This document shows, piece by piece, positions 17,613 through 25,986 of a stretch of DNA of 64,000 bases. The DNA comes from Kitasatospora aureofaciens. GTDB lineage: Bacteria; Actinomycetota; Actinomycetes; Streptomycetales; Streptomycetaceae. The stretch lies in NCBI GenBank assembly GCA_000720845.1, contig JODU01000026.1, positions 1 to 64,000 of the forward strand, written 5' to 3'. Below the pieces are notes generated by a model. That model had not been told where the DNA came from, did not search any database, and worked only from the letters and a program-made list of their open reading frames with translations. The translations under genes were made by a program, and so were the position numbers. The first letter of the stretch is position 1; the number at the start of each line of letters is the position of its first letter.

Positions 17613-18652
17613 CGTCCGGCCCCCTTCTCCGTCTTGTCCGCATCGGCCGTGCCGCCGGCCGCACCGGCCACGGGCAGCGGCAGCAGCGGGCCGCCGCCGC
17701 TGATCTCGTTGAGGTTGGCGCGGCCGTCGAGGGTGCGGGTGTCGGGGTTGTAGGCGTTCACGACGTTGTCGGCGGCCAGCGGTGCCACGTCCAGCGCCTC
17801 GGCCAGCGAGGCGCGTTGCTCGACCAGGGTCCGGGTGATGGGGACGAGCCGGTCGACGTTCTTCCTCAGCTCGCCCCGGTTGTCCTCGATGAAGGTCTTG
17901 ACCTGGCCGAGGGCCTTGCCGAGTTCCTCCAGGGCGCCGGTGAGGTCGTCCTTGTTGTCGGCGAAGAAGCTGACGACCTCGTCCAGGCGTTCCTGCGCGG
18001 TGCGCACGTCGGTGTCCTTGTTCTTCAGCATGGTGGTGAAGGTCTGAAGGCTGGAGAGCGTCTTGAACAGGTCGCCGCTGCTGCCGTCGAGGGTCTTGGC
18101 GGCCTTGCCGAACTCCTCGACGCCGTCGCCGATGGCCTCACCGTTGCCGTCGAGGTTGTCGGCGCCGGTCCTCAGCAGGTCGGACAGGGCGCCGTCGGCG
18201 TTGGCGCCGTCCGGGCCGAGGGCGTCGCCGAGTTCGGTGATCGAGTCGTAGATCTGGTCGATCTCCACGGGGACGTGGTTGCGGGAGGCGGGCAGGACGG
18301 CGCCGTCGGCGAGGGCGGGGCCGTTGCGGTAGGCGGGGGTGAGCTGCACGTACCGGTCGGCGACGACGCTGGGCGCGACGACGACGGCCCGCGCGTCCTC
18401 GGGGACCTTGATCCCCTCGTCCAGGCGGAGGCCGACGCGGACCCGGGTGCCCTCGGGCCGCACCGACTCCACCTCGCCCACCCGCACCCCGAGGACGCGC
18501 AGGTCCGAACCGGCGTAGACGCCGATGGCGCGGTCGAAGTACGCGGTGACGCGGGTGCCGTCGGCTTCGAGGGCCCGGGCGGCGACCAGGCCGCCGGCGG
18601 CGAGCACCACGAGGGCGAGCAGCCCGGTGAGGATCTTTCGGCGTCGGGTCAT
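17609..18652 (-). CDS. mceD: MceD-type substrate-binding protein
   Basis: This 347-residue protein has a membrane anchor (ILTGLLALVVLAAGGLVAAR) and an MCE domain with YAGSDLRVLGVRVGEVESV and VVADRYVQLTPAY. A coiled-coil-like region (about 130-310) carries repeated helices, including DLFKTLSSLQTFTTMLKNKD. ATG 18652 shares its A with the mceC stop. A GTG at 18655 is almost equally good, with GGGGAG 6 nt upstream, and would give a 4-nt GTGA overlap. The short C-terminus ends GGTADADKTEKGAGR. Confidence 0.91.
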   Translation of the reverse strand: MTRRRKILTGLLALVVLAAGGLVAARALEADGTRVTAYFDRAIGVYAGSDLRVLGVRVGEVESVRPEGTRVRVGLRLDEGIKVPEDARAVVVAPSVVADRYVQLTPAYRNGPALADGAVLPASRNHVPVEIDQIYDSITELGDALGPDGANADGALSDLLRTGADNLDGNGEAIGDGVEEFGKAAKTLDGSSGDLFKTLSSLQTFTTMLKNKDTDVRTAQERLDEVVSFFADNKDDLTGALEELGKALGQVKTFIEDNRGELRKNVDRLVPITRTLVEQRASLAEALDVAPLAADNVVNAYNPDTRTLDGRANLNEISGGGPLLPLPVAGAAGGTADADKTEKGAGR

Positions 18653-19692
18653 CACTCACCGCTCCCCTGGGCCGCCGCGGGCTGTTTCGGCGGTTGGCAT
18701 CCGGTATCGGGCTGGGAGGTCGCGGGCAGGTAGTCGCGGGGCACGACGCCGCACAGGTAGCTGTCGAACCAGCGGCCGTTGCCCAGGGTGTTGCCGACCA
18801 GGCGGTAGTAGGGGCCGACCAGCGCGAGGGTCTCGCCCAGCTGGGTGTTGTTCTTCTCCAGGACGCTGGTGACGCGGCCGAGCGCCTTGAGGGTGGGGCC
18901 GAGCTGCTTCTCGTTGTCCTTGACCAGGCCGCCGAGTTCGGTGCCGAGGTCCTGGCTGCCCTTGAGCAGGGCGCTGATGGCGGTGCGGCGGTCGCGCAGT
19001 TCGCCGAGCAGCGGGCCGCCGTCCTCGATGAGGGTCTCGAAGCTGGACTTGTTGTCCTCCAGCGTCTTGGTGAACCGGGCGCTGCCCTTGAGGAGTTCGG
19101 AGAGCTTCGCGTCGCGCTTGGAGAGGGACTTCGACAGGTCGGACAGGCCGGTGGCCGCCTTGCGCACGTGCGGCGGGGAGTCCTTGAAGGTGTCGGAGAT
19201 GGTCTCGAAGCTCTCCGCGAGCCGGCCGGTGTCGATGTCGTCGACGGTGCCGCTGAGGTCCTGGAATGCCTGGGTCACGTCGTAGGGGGAGGTGGTGCGG
19301 GCGAGCGGGATGCGGCTGCCCGGGTCCTGGCGGCCGGAGCCGAGCGGGTCGAGCGCCAGGTACTTGTCGCCGAGGACGGTCTTGATGGCGATGGCGGCGG
19401 TGGTGCGGTCGCCGAGCCAGGCGTCCTCGACCTCGAAGGTGACCTTGACCTTGGCGCCGTCGAGCGCGACGCCGGTGACGCGGCCGACCTTGACGCCGGC
19501 GATGCGCACCTCGTCGCCCTCGTCCAGGCCGGCGGCCTCGGAGAAGTCGGCGCTGTAGGTGGTGCCGCCGCCGAACGGCAGCCGGTCGACGTTGTAGGCG
19601 AGCAGGGCGATCAGGGCGATGACGAGCAGCCCGGCGACGCCGACGGCCACGGGGTTGCGTTCCTTGACCGGCCTGATGCGAGGGCGCTTCAT
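18652..19692 (-). CDS. mceC: MceC-type substrate-binding protein
   Basis: This 346-residue protein starts at ATG 19692 (MKRPRIRPVKERNPVAVG), overlapping the mceB stop by 4 nt. A membrane anchor (VGVAGLLVIALIALLAYNV) precedes the MCE domain, with AAGLDEGDEVRIAGVKVGRV and VLGDKYLALDPLG. The helical region is long and heptad-like (LKGSARFTKTLEDNKSSFET). The C-terminus contains DSYLCGVVP and a proline-rich end. It is one of six MCE subunits predicted to stack into the transport tunnel. Confidence 0.92.
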   Translation of the reverse strand: MKRPRIRPVKERNPVAVGVAGLLVIALIALLAYNVDRLPFGGGTTYSADFSEAAGLDEGDEVRIAGVKVGRVTGVALDGAKVKVTFEVEDAWLGDRTTAAIAIKTVLGDKYLALDPLGSGRQDPGSRIPLARTTSPYDVTQAFQDLSGTVDDIDTGRLAESFETISDTFKDSPPHVRKAATGLSDLSKSLSKRDAKLSELLKGSARFTKTLEDNKSSFETLIEDGGPLLGELRDRRTAISALLKGSQDLGTELGGLVKDNEKQLGPTLKALGRVTSVLEKNNTQLGETLALVGPYYRLVGNTLGNGRWFDSYLCGVVPRDYLPATSQPDTGCQPPKQPAAAQGSGE

Positions 19693-20753
19693 CCGTGGCA
19701 CCTCGATTCGGTGATCGCGATGCCGGTCGGCGGCTTCGAGCCGTCGGAGGTGGTCACTGCGCTCACGCGCGCCTCGCAGAGGTAGAGGTTGAACCACGAT
19801 CCGTAGGAGGACAGGCGGGCCAGGGCGGTCATCTTGGCGGGGGTCTTCTCCAGGAAGTCCTCGATCTGCGGGGTGTGCTCGCCGAGACCGGCCGAGAGCC
19901 GTCCCAGTTCGCGGATGTCCTTCTTGAGCGGCGCCCGTCCGTCCTGGAGGAGGTCCGCGGTGACGGTGGTCAGGTCGCCCATGGCGGTGACGGCCTCGCC
20001 GAGGGGTTTGCGGTCCTGGTTGAAGCCGCTGACCAGTTGCCGGAGGGTGACGACGAGGTCGTCGAAGCCGTCCTCGCGGTCGTTGAGGGTGTCCAGGACG
20101 GTGGTGAGGTTGTCGACGACCTGGCCGATCACCTTGTCCTTGGCGGCGACGGTCGTGCCGAGCGAACCGATGTGGCGGATCAGGCTGTCGACCGTGGCGC
20201 CCTCGCCCTGGAGCACCTGCACGATCGATCCCGCGAGTTCGTTGACGTCCTTCGGGGAGAGTCCCTCGAACAGCGGCTTGAAGCCGTTGAAGAGCAGGGT
20301 CAGGTCGAGCGCGGGCGTGGTGCGCTCCAGCGGGACGGTACCGCCCTCCGGGAGGCTGCCGGTGAGGTCGCCGCTGCCGCGGGCGAGGGAGACGTAGCGC
20401 TGGCCGACCATGTTGAGGTACTTCACGGCGGCGGTGGTCGACCGGGGCAGCCTGCGGTCGTCGCGGACGGTGAAGGTGACCTGCGCGGTGCGCCGGTGCA
20501 CCACGCGCACGTCGGTCACCTCGCCGACGGTCACCCCGGAGATCCGCACGCTGTCGCCGTCGGTGAGGCCGGTGACGTCGGTGAACAGGGCCTTGTAGGT
20601 GCTGGTGCCGCCGCCGGAGTCGACGCTGGTGCCGGCGACGCTCAGCCCGAGCACGGTGGTGGCGAGGGCGGTGACCACCACGAAGACGAGGGACTTGACC
20701 AGCGGTCCGGTCAGCGGGCGGCGCCGGGTGTGGGCGTGGTCGGCGCCGGTCAT
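19689..20753 (-). CDS. mceB: MceB-type substrate-binding protein
   Basis: This 354-residue protein has a membrane anchor (LVKSLVFVVVTALATTVLGLSVAG) and an MCE domain with VTGLTDGDSVRISGVTVGEV and NMVGQRYVSLARG. A helical domain follows and the protein ends GIAITESRCHG. The motif WFNLYLCEARVS is typical of MceB C-termini. It overlaps mceA and mceC by 4 nt each, so all six mce genes are tightly coupled and probably made in equal amounts, as a 1:1:1:1:1:1 hexamer would need. Confidence 0.92.
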   Translation of the reverse strand: MTGADHAHTRRRPLTGPLVKSLVFVVVTALATTVLGLSVAGTSVDSGGGTSTYKALFTDVTGLTDGDSVRISGVTVGEVTDVRVVHRRTAQVTFTVRDDRRLPRSTTAAVKYLNMVGQRYVSLARGSGDLTGSLPEGGTVPLERTTPALDLTLLFNGFKPLFEGLSPKDVNELAGSIVQVLQGEGATVDSLIRHIGSLGTTVAAKDKVIGQVVDNLTTVLDTLNDREDGFDDLVVTLRQLVSGFNQDRKPLGEAVTAMGDLTTVTADLLQDGRAPLKKDIRELGRLSAGLGEHTPQIEDFLEKTPAKMTALARLSSYGSWFNLYLCEARVSAVTTSDGSKPPTGIAITESRCHG

Positions 20754-22006
20754 CCGAGGGTCACCTCCGTACCGCGGTAGACGGGGCCGACGAGCAGGCT
20801 GCTCCAGTCGGGCAGGTCGCCGGGGCTCTTCCCGGCGGCGGGGGCGAGGAGTTCGTTGACGAGGTCGTTCTCCTGCGGGGAGTTGGCGGGCCCGAGGTCC
20901 TGCTCGGCCGCGGGGGCGGCGGCCCGGGCGGTGGGCCGGGGCAGGGCGCCCAGGTAGGGCACGGAGGGGCAGCGGGGCCCGCCGCCGGAGTCGTACACCG
21001 GGCTGTCGCGGCCGGGCCGGTAGGCCCCGCGCGAGGCGACGCTGGTGACGTCGACGTGGATGCCGGGCCGGTCGGTGCCCTTGCCGAGCGCCTTGTCCAT
21101 GGCCGGCACGAAGTCGGCGAGGGTGCGCAGGGTGCAGGGGAAGGCCGAGGAGTACTCGGCGAGCAGTTCCAGGGTGGGGCGGCCGGTGTCGCCGAGCCGG
21201 ATGATGTTGTCCTTGTTCTTGCGCAGGAAGGCCGTCACGTCCTCGGCCGTCCGAGTCGTGGACCCGAGGGTGGCGGCGAGTTCCGCCTCCTGCTCGGCGA
21301 GGGTGCCGCTGGTGGTGGTGAAGTCGGTGAGCGCCGTGATGACGTCGGGCGCGGCGTCCGCGTAGACATGGCTGACCTTCACGAGTTCCTTGAGGTCACG
21401 GTTGAGGGCGGGCAGGTTGGGGTTGAACTCGGCCAGGTGCTCGTCCAGCAGGCTCAGCGTCTCGCCGAGCCGTTGTCCGCGGCCTTCGAGGGCCTGCGAG
21501 ACGGCGGACAGGGTCGCGGAGAGCTTCTGCGGCTGGACGGCGGTGAGCATCGGCAGCACGTCGTCGAGCACCTGCTGGAGCTCGATGGCGTTCGCGGACC
21601 GGTCCTGGGGGACGACGGCCCCGGCGGCCAGGGGTTCGGGCGAGGGGTCCGCGGGCGGGACGAGGGCCACGAACCGTTCGCCGAACAGGGTGGTGGGCAG
21701 CATCTGGGCGCGGACGTCGGACGGTACGTCGTCCAGCGCGCCGGGTTTCATGGCGAGGGTGAGCCGGGCCCCGTCGCCGGTTGCGTCGATGGCGCGGACC
21801 TCGCCGACGACGACCCCGCGCAGCTTCACCTCGGCGCCCGGGTGCATCTGGTTGCCGGCGCTGCCGGTCTCGACGACCACCGGGTCGGAGTCGGTGAACT
21901 TCTTGTCGTAGACGGCGACGGCCAGCCAGATCAGCAGGGCGGGCACCAGCACGAACACCACTCCGGCCAGCCGGTGGCGCAGGGTGGATCCCTTCGGTCC
22001 GCTCAT
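20750..22006 (-). CDS. mceA: MceA-type substrate-binding protein
   Basis: This 418-residue protein has a membrane anchor (LAGVVFVLVPALLIWLAVAVYD) and an MCE domain with MHPGAEVKLRGVVVGEVRAI and LFGERFVALVPP. A helical region (130-290) is followed by an MceA-like tail including RPGIHVDVTSVASRG, CPSVPYLG and a final GPVYRGTEVTLG. It begins 1 nt after the second YrbE gene. It is the first of the six MCE subunits and presumably contacts the permease pair. Confidence 0.93.
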   Translation of the reverse strand: MSGPKGSTLRHRLAGVVFVLVPALLIWLAVAVYDKKFTDSDPVVVETGSAGNQMHPGAEVKLRGVVVGEVRAIDATGDGARLTLAMKPGALDDVPSDVRAQMLPTTLFGERFVALVPPADPSPEPLAAGAVVPQDRSANAIELQQVLDDVLPMLTAVQPQKLSATLSAVSQALEGRGQRLGETLSLLDEHLAEFNPNLPALNRDLKELVKVSHVYADAAPDVITALTDFTTTSGTLAEQEAELAATLGSTTRTAEDVTAFLRKNKDNIIRLGDTGRPTLELLAEYSSAFPCTLRTLADFVPAMDKALGKGTDRPGIHVDVTSVASRGAYRPGRDSPVYDSGGGPRCPSVPYLGALPRPTARAAAPAAEQDLGPANSPQENDLVNELLAPAAGKSPGDLPDWSSLLVGPVYRGTEVTLG

Positions 22007-22007
22007 C

Positions 22008-22814
22008 TCACCCCGCCACCTTCACGGTCGTGGTCGCGCCCCACAGGGCCAGGGACAGGAAGAAGTCGGTGACGCTGATCAGCACGATGGCGTTGCGCAC
22101 GGACCGGCCGACGGCCACGCCGACCCCGGCGGGTCCGCCGGAGGCGCGGTAGCCGTAGTAGCAGTGGGCGACGATCACCATCACGCTGAAGATCAGCACC
22201 TTCAGTACGGACAGCAGCACGTCCGTCGGCGAGAGGAAGAGGTTGAAGTAGTGGTCGTACGTCCCCCGGGACTGCCCGTTGAACAGGACGGTCACGTAGC
22301 GGGAGGCGAGGTAGGAGGAGAGCAGCCCGATGGCGTAGAGCGGGATGATGGCGACGACGCCGGCGATGATGCGGGTGGTGACGAGGTACGGCATGGAGCG
22401 GATGCCCATGCCCTCCAGCGCGTCGACCTCCTCGTTGATGCGCATGGCGCCGAGCTGGGCGGTGAAGCCGGCCCCGACGGTCGCGGAGAGGGCGAGTCCG
22501 GCGACCAGGGGCGCGATCTCGCGGGTGTTGAAGTAGGCGGAGACGAATCCGGTGAAGGCGGCCGTGCCGATCTGGTCGAGGGCCGCGTAGCCCTGGAGTC
22601 CGACGACGGTCCCGGTGAAGAGCGTCATCGCGATCATCACGCCGATGGTGCCGCCGATGACGCCGAGGCCGCCGGAGCCGAAGGCCACCTCCGCGAGCAG
22701 GCGCTGCACCTCCTTGAGGTAGCGGCGCAGGGTCCGCGGGATCCACAGCAGCGCCCGGACGTAGAAGAGGAGTTGGTCGCCGGAGCGGTCGAGCCAGACG
22801 AGCGGGGAGGCCAT
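22008..22814 (-). CDS. yrbEB: YrbEB-type permease of the Mce importer (MlaE family)
   Basis: This 268-residue MlaE-family permease has about five membrane spans. Recognisable parts are VIGGTIGVMIAMTLFTGTVV, the ATPase-coupling helix MRINEEVDALEGMGIRSMPY (the EExDALxxMG motif) and VRNAIVLISVTDFFLSLALW near the C-terminus. It forms a heterodimer with the YrbEA-type protein encoded 5 nt upstream. Together with the ATPase at 23581 they make the inner-membrane core of the Mce transporter. Confidence 0.93.
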   Translation of the reverse strand: MASPLVWLDRSGDQLLFYVRALLWIPRTLRRYLKEVQRLLAEVAFGSGGLGVIGGTIGVMIAMTLFTGTVVGLQGYAALDQIGTAAFTGFVSAYFNTREIAPLVAGLALSATVGAGFTAQLGAMRINEEVDALEGMGIRSMPYLVTTRIIAGVVAIIPLYAIGLLSSYLASRYVTVLFNGQSRGTYDHYFNLFLSPTDVLLSVLKVLIFSVMVIVAHCYYGYRASGGPAGVGVAVGRSVRNAIVLISVTDFFLSLALWGATTTVKVAG

Positions 22815-22819
22815 CGACC

Positions 22820-23584
22820 TCAGCCTCCCTTCGGCGGGACGATCTGGAGGTAGACGGCCGTCATCACCATGTTGACGAAGAAGAGCAGGAGGAAGGTGAT
22901 GACGACGGACTGGTTGACGGCGTCGCCGACGCCCTTGGGGCCGCCGCGCGGGTTGAGGCCGCGGTAGGCGGCGACGATGCCCGCGATGAACCCGAAGACC
23001 AGCGCCTTGAGTTCGCTGACGTAGAGGTCGGGAAGCTGGGCGAGGGCGGAGAAGCTGGAGAGGTAGGCGCCGGGGGTGCCGCCCTGCATGACGACGTTGA
23101 AGAAGTAGCCGCCGAGGATGCCGACGACGGAGACCAGGCCGTTGAGCAGGACCGCGACGCCCATGGCGGCCAGGACCCGGGGCACCACCAGGCGCTGCAC
23201 GGGCGAGACGCCCATGACCTCCATGGCGTCGAGTTCCTCGCGGATCTTGCGGGAGCCGAGGTCGGCGCAGATGGCCGAGCCGCCGGCCCCGGCGATGAGC
23301 AGGGCGACGATGAGCGGGCTGGCCTGCTGGACGACGGCGAGGACGCTGGCGCCCCCGGTGAACGACTGGGCGCCCAGCTGCTCGGTCAGGGAGCCGACCT
23401 GGAGGGCGATGACGGCGCCGAAGGGGATCGAGACCAGGGCGGCGGGCAGGATGGTCACGCTGGCGACGAACCAGAACTGCTCGACGAACTCGCGGAACTG
23501 GAAGGGTCTTCGGAAGACGGCCCGGGTGACCTCGGCGGCGAGTGCGAAGAGCCGCCCGGTCTGCCGCAGCGCGCCGGTGATCAC
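22820..23584 (-). CDS. yrbEA: YrbEA-type permease of the Mce importer (MlaE family)
   Basis: This 254-residue MlaE-family permease has an N-terminal amphipathic segment (RRPFQFREFVEQFWFVASVT) typical of YrbEA. The coupling helix is REELDAMEVMGVSPVQRLV, and the C-terminal span is VVITFLLLFFVNMVMTAVYL. The start overlaps the ATPase stop by 4 nt. It partners YrbEB in the membrane. Confidence 0.93.
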   Translation of the reverse strand: MITGALRQTGRLFALAAEVTRAVFRRPFQFREFVEQFWFVASVTILPAALVSIPFGAVIALQVGSLTEQLGAQSFTGGASVLAVVQQASPLIVALLIAGAGGSAICADLGSRKIREELDAMEVMGVSPVQRLVVPRVLAAMGVAVLLNGLVSVVGILGGYFFNVVMQGGTPGAYLSSFSALAQLPDLYVSELKALVFGFIAGIVAAYRGLNPRGGPKGVGDAVNQSVVITFLLLFFVNMVMTAVYLQIVPPKGG

Positions 23585-24591
23585 GCGCCGCTCCCGGCGG
23601 CGGGCATCGGCAGGGTGGCCGCCTCGGAACTCTTCGCGTACGTCTCGCGGATGGCGGACCGGGCCGCGGGCGGCAGCGTGTCGATCATGCCCATGACACG
23701 CTCGCGTCGGCGGGCGACGGCCCGGCGCGGCGGCAGGCCCGGCGACGGCTCCAGCTGCGGCACGATCTCCCGGGGTGCGGCCGGGGCCGCGGGGGCGGCG
23801 TCCGCCTCGGCGGCGAGGGTGGCCGCGTCCTTCTCCTCGGACATCCCGATGGGTCCCTCGCGCCGGCCGCCGAGGAACTGGGCCACGACCGGCTCGTCAC
23901 TGGTGAGCAGCACCTCGCGCGGGCCGAAGGTGACGAGTTCGCGCAGGAAGAGCATCCCCATGTTGTCGGGCACGGTGGCGGCGATGTCGAGGTTGTGGGT
24001 GACGATCAGCATCGTCGCGTCGAGCTGGGCGTTCAGGTCGATCAGCAGCTGCGAGATGTAGGCGGTGCGGACCGGGTCGAGCCCGGAGTCCGGCTCGTCG
24101 CACAGGATGATCTGCGGGTCGAGGACGAGCGCGCGGGCCAGCCCCGCCCGCTTGCGCATGCCTCCGCTGATCTCTCCCGGAAGCTTTCCCTCCGCGCCCA
24201 GCAGCCCGACGACCTCGATCCGCTCCATGACGATGCGGCGGATCTCGGACTCCTTCTTGCGGGTGTGTTCCCGCAGCGGGAAGGCGATATTGTCGAAAAG
24301 GGACATGGAGCCGAAGAGGGCGCCGTCCTGGAACATGAGACCGAACAGTTTCCGGGTCTCGTAGATGTCTCTTTCCGGACTGTTCACCATGTCCACCCCG
24401 TTGATGAGGACACGGCCCTTCTCGGGTTTGAGCAGTCCTATCAGCGACTTCAGGAAAACGGTCTTACCGGTTCCGGACGGGCCCAGCATCACGCTGACCT
24501 CTCCGGCCGGAAGAGTGAGTGACACGTCCCGCCAGATGCTCTGCTTACCGAAGGACTTGGTCAGGCCCTCGACCACCACTTCGATTCCCAT
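23581..24591 (-). CDS. mkl: Mce transporter ATPase (Mkl/MlaF type)
   Basis: This 336-residue ABC ATPase has Walker A GPSGTGKT (37-44), a Q-loop LMFQDGALFGSMS, the signature ISGGMRKRAGLARAL, Walker B IILCDEPDSGLD and the switch His in VTHNLD. FGSMSLFDNIAFPL is characteristic of MlaF/Mkl. About 80 residues beyond the ABC domain (from GRREGPIGM) form an Ala/Pro/Glu-rich linker and a helical end. Similar extensions occur in mycobacterial Mkl. ATG 24591 has a near-ideal GGAGGTGAT in front of it. It is the promoter-proximal gene of the mce operon. Confidence 0.94.
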   Translation of the reverse strand: MGIEVVVEGLTKSFGKQSIWRDVSLTLPAGEVSVMLGPSGTGKTVFLKSLIGLLKPEKGRVLINGVDMVNSPERDIYETRKLFGLMFQDGALFGSMSLFDNIAFPLREHTRKKESEIRRIVMERIEVVGLLGAEGKLPGEISGGMRKRAGLARALVLDPQIILCDEPDSGLDPVRTAYISQLLIDLNAQLDATMLIVTHNLDIAATVPDNMGMLFLRELVTFGPREVLLTSDEPVVAQFLGGRREGPIGMSEEKDAATLAAEADAAPAAPAAPREIVPQLEPSPGLPPRRAVARRRERVMGMIDTLPPAARSAIRETYAKSSEAATLPMPAAGSGA

Positions 24592-24635
24592 ATCACCTCC
24601 AGCGGACGCCGATCGGATACGCGCTGCGGGCCCGC

Positions 24636-24665
24636 ACGTTAAGTCGGCACGGAGCGCACTGACAA
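24636..24665 (-). promoter_or_regulatory. Candidate promoter of the mce operon
   Basis: On the minus strand, TTGTCA (24665-24660) and TAACGT (24641-24636) are separated by 18 nt and lie about 45 nt upstream of the mkl ATG. The hexamers match sigma-70 consensus reasonably; no start site is known. Confidence 0.45.
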
Positions 24666-25229
24666 CGGGTGCGGCACGGATCACCGGCACCCCGGTGGAA
24701 CTTGTCACCGCGCAGACAACCCGCCCGCCCCGCACTTGTCTCCGGGGAGACAGGGCGGGGTCTCGCGGTTCCGGGGGGTGTGGATCCCGCGGGACCCCGC
24801 CGGCGGACACCCCGGCCCGACGGGATGAAGGGCCCGGACACGTCCGCCATGGCTCCGGCCGACGGGGGCCACCGACCTGGAACCGAGCACCGCACCGGCA
24901 CGTTACGGCCGGGTAACCTCGACGGGCAACACCGGAATCGGAGTTTTCCGGGATACCGACTCCGGTCATCCGGAACCTGTCAGGGAGGGCACAAGAACCA
25001 CTCGGTAACTTGTCATCGAATGAGCACGGGAACCCCGGCGCGTGCGACGGTCACGGGTCGGGAGCGGCACGGGCGGGACGTTTCGACCTTGGCAGCAGAT
25101 GACTAAGCCGAATCGCGTTTCACTCACCCCGGAAACAGCTTGTTCCACTTTTCAAAGAATCATGGACTTCCGCATTGTTCGGCTATGTTTCCGGCGAGTA
25201 ACGTCACGGCGCAATGCAGGTCAACCCTC
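24666..25229. other. Divergent non-coding region between the mce operon and the secreted-protein genes
   Basis: I see no credible gene here; the open frames are shadows without ribosome-binding sites. It contains an interrupted palindrome, TGTCTCC-GG-GGAGACA (24737-24752), flanked by CCCGCCC and GGGCGGG. Together these could form a longer hairpin or an operator. The 3' part (25090-25230) is AT-richer and must hold the promoter for the gene at 25244. A possible -10 is TATGTT at about 25183, but no good -35 is visible. Confidence 0.5.
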
Positions 25230-25243
25230 AAGGAGTCCGAGTC

Positions 25244-25876
25244 ATGAAGAAGAGCATCAGAAGGTCGGCCCTCGTGGTGTGTGCGGCCGCGTCGGCGCTC
25301 GGCCTCGCCGCCGTCCCCTCCTCGGCGGTGCCCTCCACGGTGTGGACGGTCAACCCCTCGCCGGCCGCCTTCAAGGCCGTGAACGTCGGCAACATCGTGC
25401 TCACCGCCACCATCCCCATGACGTGTACGACCTCGAACGCCACCGGGACGATGGCGAGCGCCACCGGCAACCCCGGGGACGTCGCCGACATCACCACGAT
25501 GAACTTCGGCGCGTCCGGCTCGCCGTGCACCAGCGTCCTGGGCAACGTCACCACCACCTCGGTCACCCCGTGGGACGTCATCGCGGTGGACTACAACGCC
25601 TCCACCGGTGTCACCAAGGGCTACGTCGGCAACGTCAAGGCCAACGTGACCGCCGGCGCCTGCAAGTTCACGGTGACGGGCAAGGCCTCGGGCACGTACA
25701 CCAACTCCACCGGCGTCCTGGCGATCAACAGCACCGCCGGTGAACTGACGGTCACCAACCCCGTCAACTGCGGCGCGATCGTCACGACCGCCACCAAGCC
25801 CACCTTCAAGGGCAACTACGCCGTCACGGTGGCCAGCACCGGCGCCATCCCGACCATCGTCGGCTCCAACCCGTAG
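25244..25876 (+). CDS. Secreted protein of unknown function, beta-rich
   Basis: This 210-residue protein starts at ATG 25244, with AAGGAG 8 nt upstream. A Sec signal peptide (MKKSIRRSALVVCAAASALGLAAVPSSA) is followed by a mature region rich in Thr, Val, Gly and Asn. Two Cys pairs (MTCTT/SPCTS and ACKF/NCGAI) could form disulfides. Alternating strand patterns suggest a beta-sandwich exposed outside the cell. I do not recognise a characterised family. It opens a run of three secreted-protein genes lying between the mce operon and a PucR regulator, which suggests a surface role connected with lipid uptake; that link is inference only. A hairpin follows the stop. Confidence 0.82.
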   Translation: MKKSIRRSALVVCAAASALGLAAVPSSAVPSTVWTVNPSPAAFKAVNVGNIVLTATIPMTCTTSNATGTMASATGNPGDVADITTMNFGASGSPCTSVLGNVTTTSVTPWDVIAVDYNASTGVTKGYVGNVKANVTAGACKFTVTGKASGTYTNSTGVLAINSTAGELTVTNPVNCGAIVTTATKPTFKGNYAVTVASTGAIPTIVGSNP

Positions 25877-25895
25877 GCCGCCGACCAGCCCTGTC

Positions 25896-25921
25896 CGCCC
25901 GGCCGGCACCCCGGCCGGGCG
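25896..25921 (+). terminator. Hairpin after the first secreted-protein gene
   Basis: A perfect 11-bp stem (25896-25906 CGCCCGGCCGG with 25911-25921) has a 4-nt loop CACC and weak downstream T content. It probably attenuates rather than fully separates the transcript, since the next gene starts 66 nt later with no obvious promoter. Confidence 0.65.
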
Positions 25922-25986
25922 TTCGCGGGCCCCGTGCCGCGCCCGAGAGGACCGGCCTCCCGTCCGAGCCATCCGAGCGGAGTCGC

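Noticed and set aside
24592..25243. Possible small genes in the mce divergent region
   Set aside because: Frames here lack Shine-Dalgarno sequences and overlap the promoter and palindrome; no convincing coding pattern was seen.
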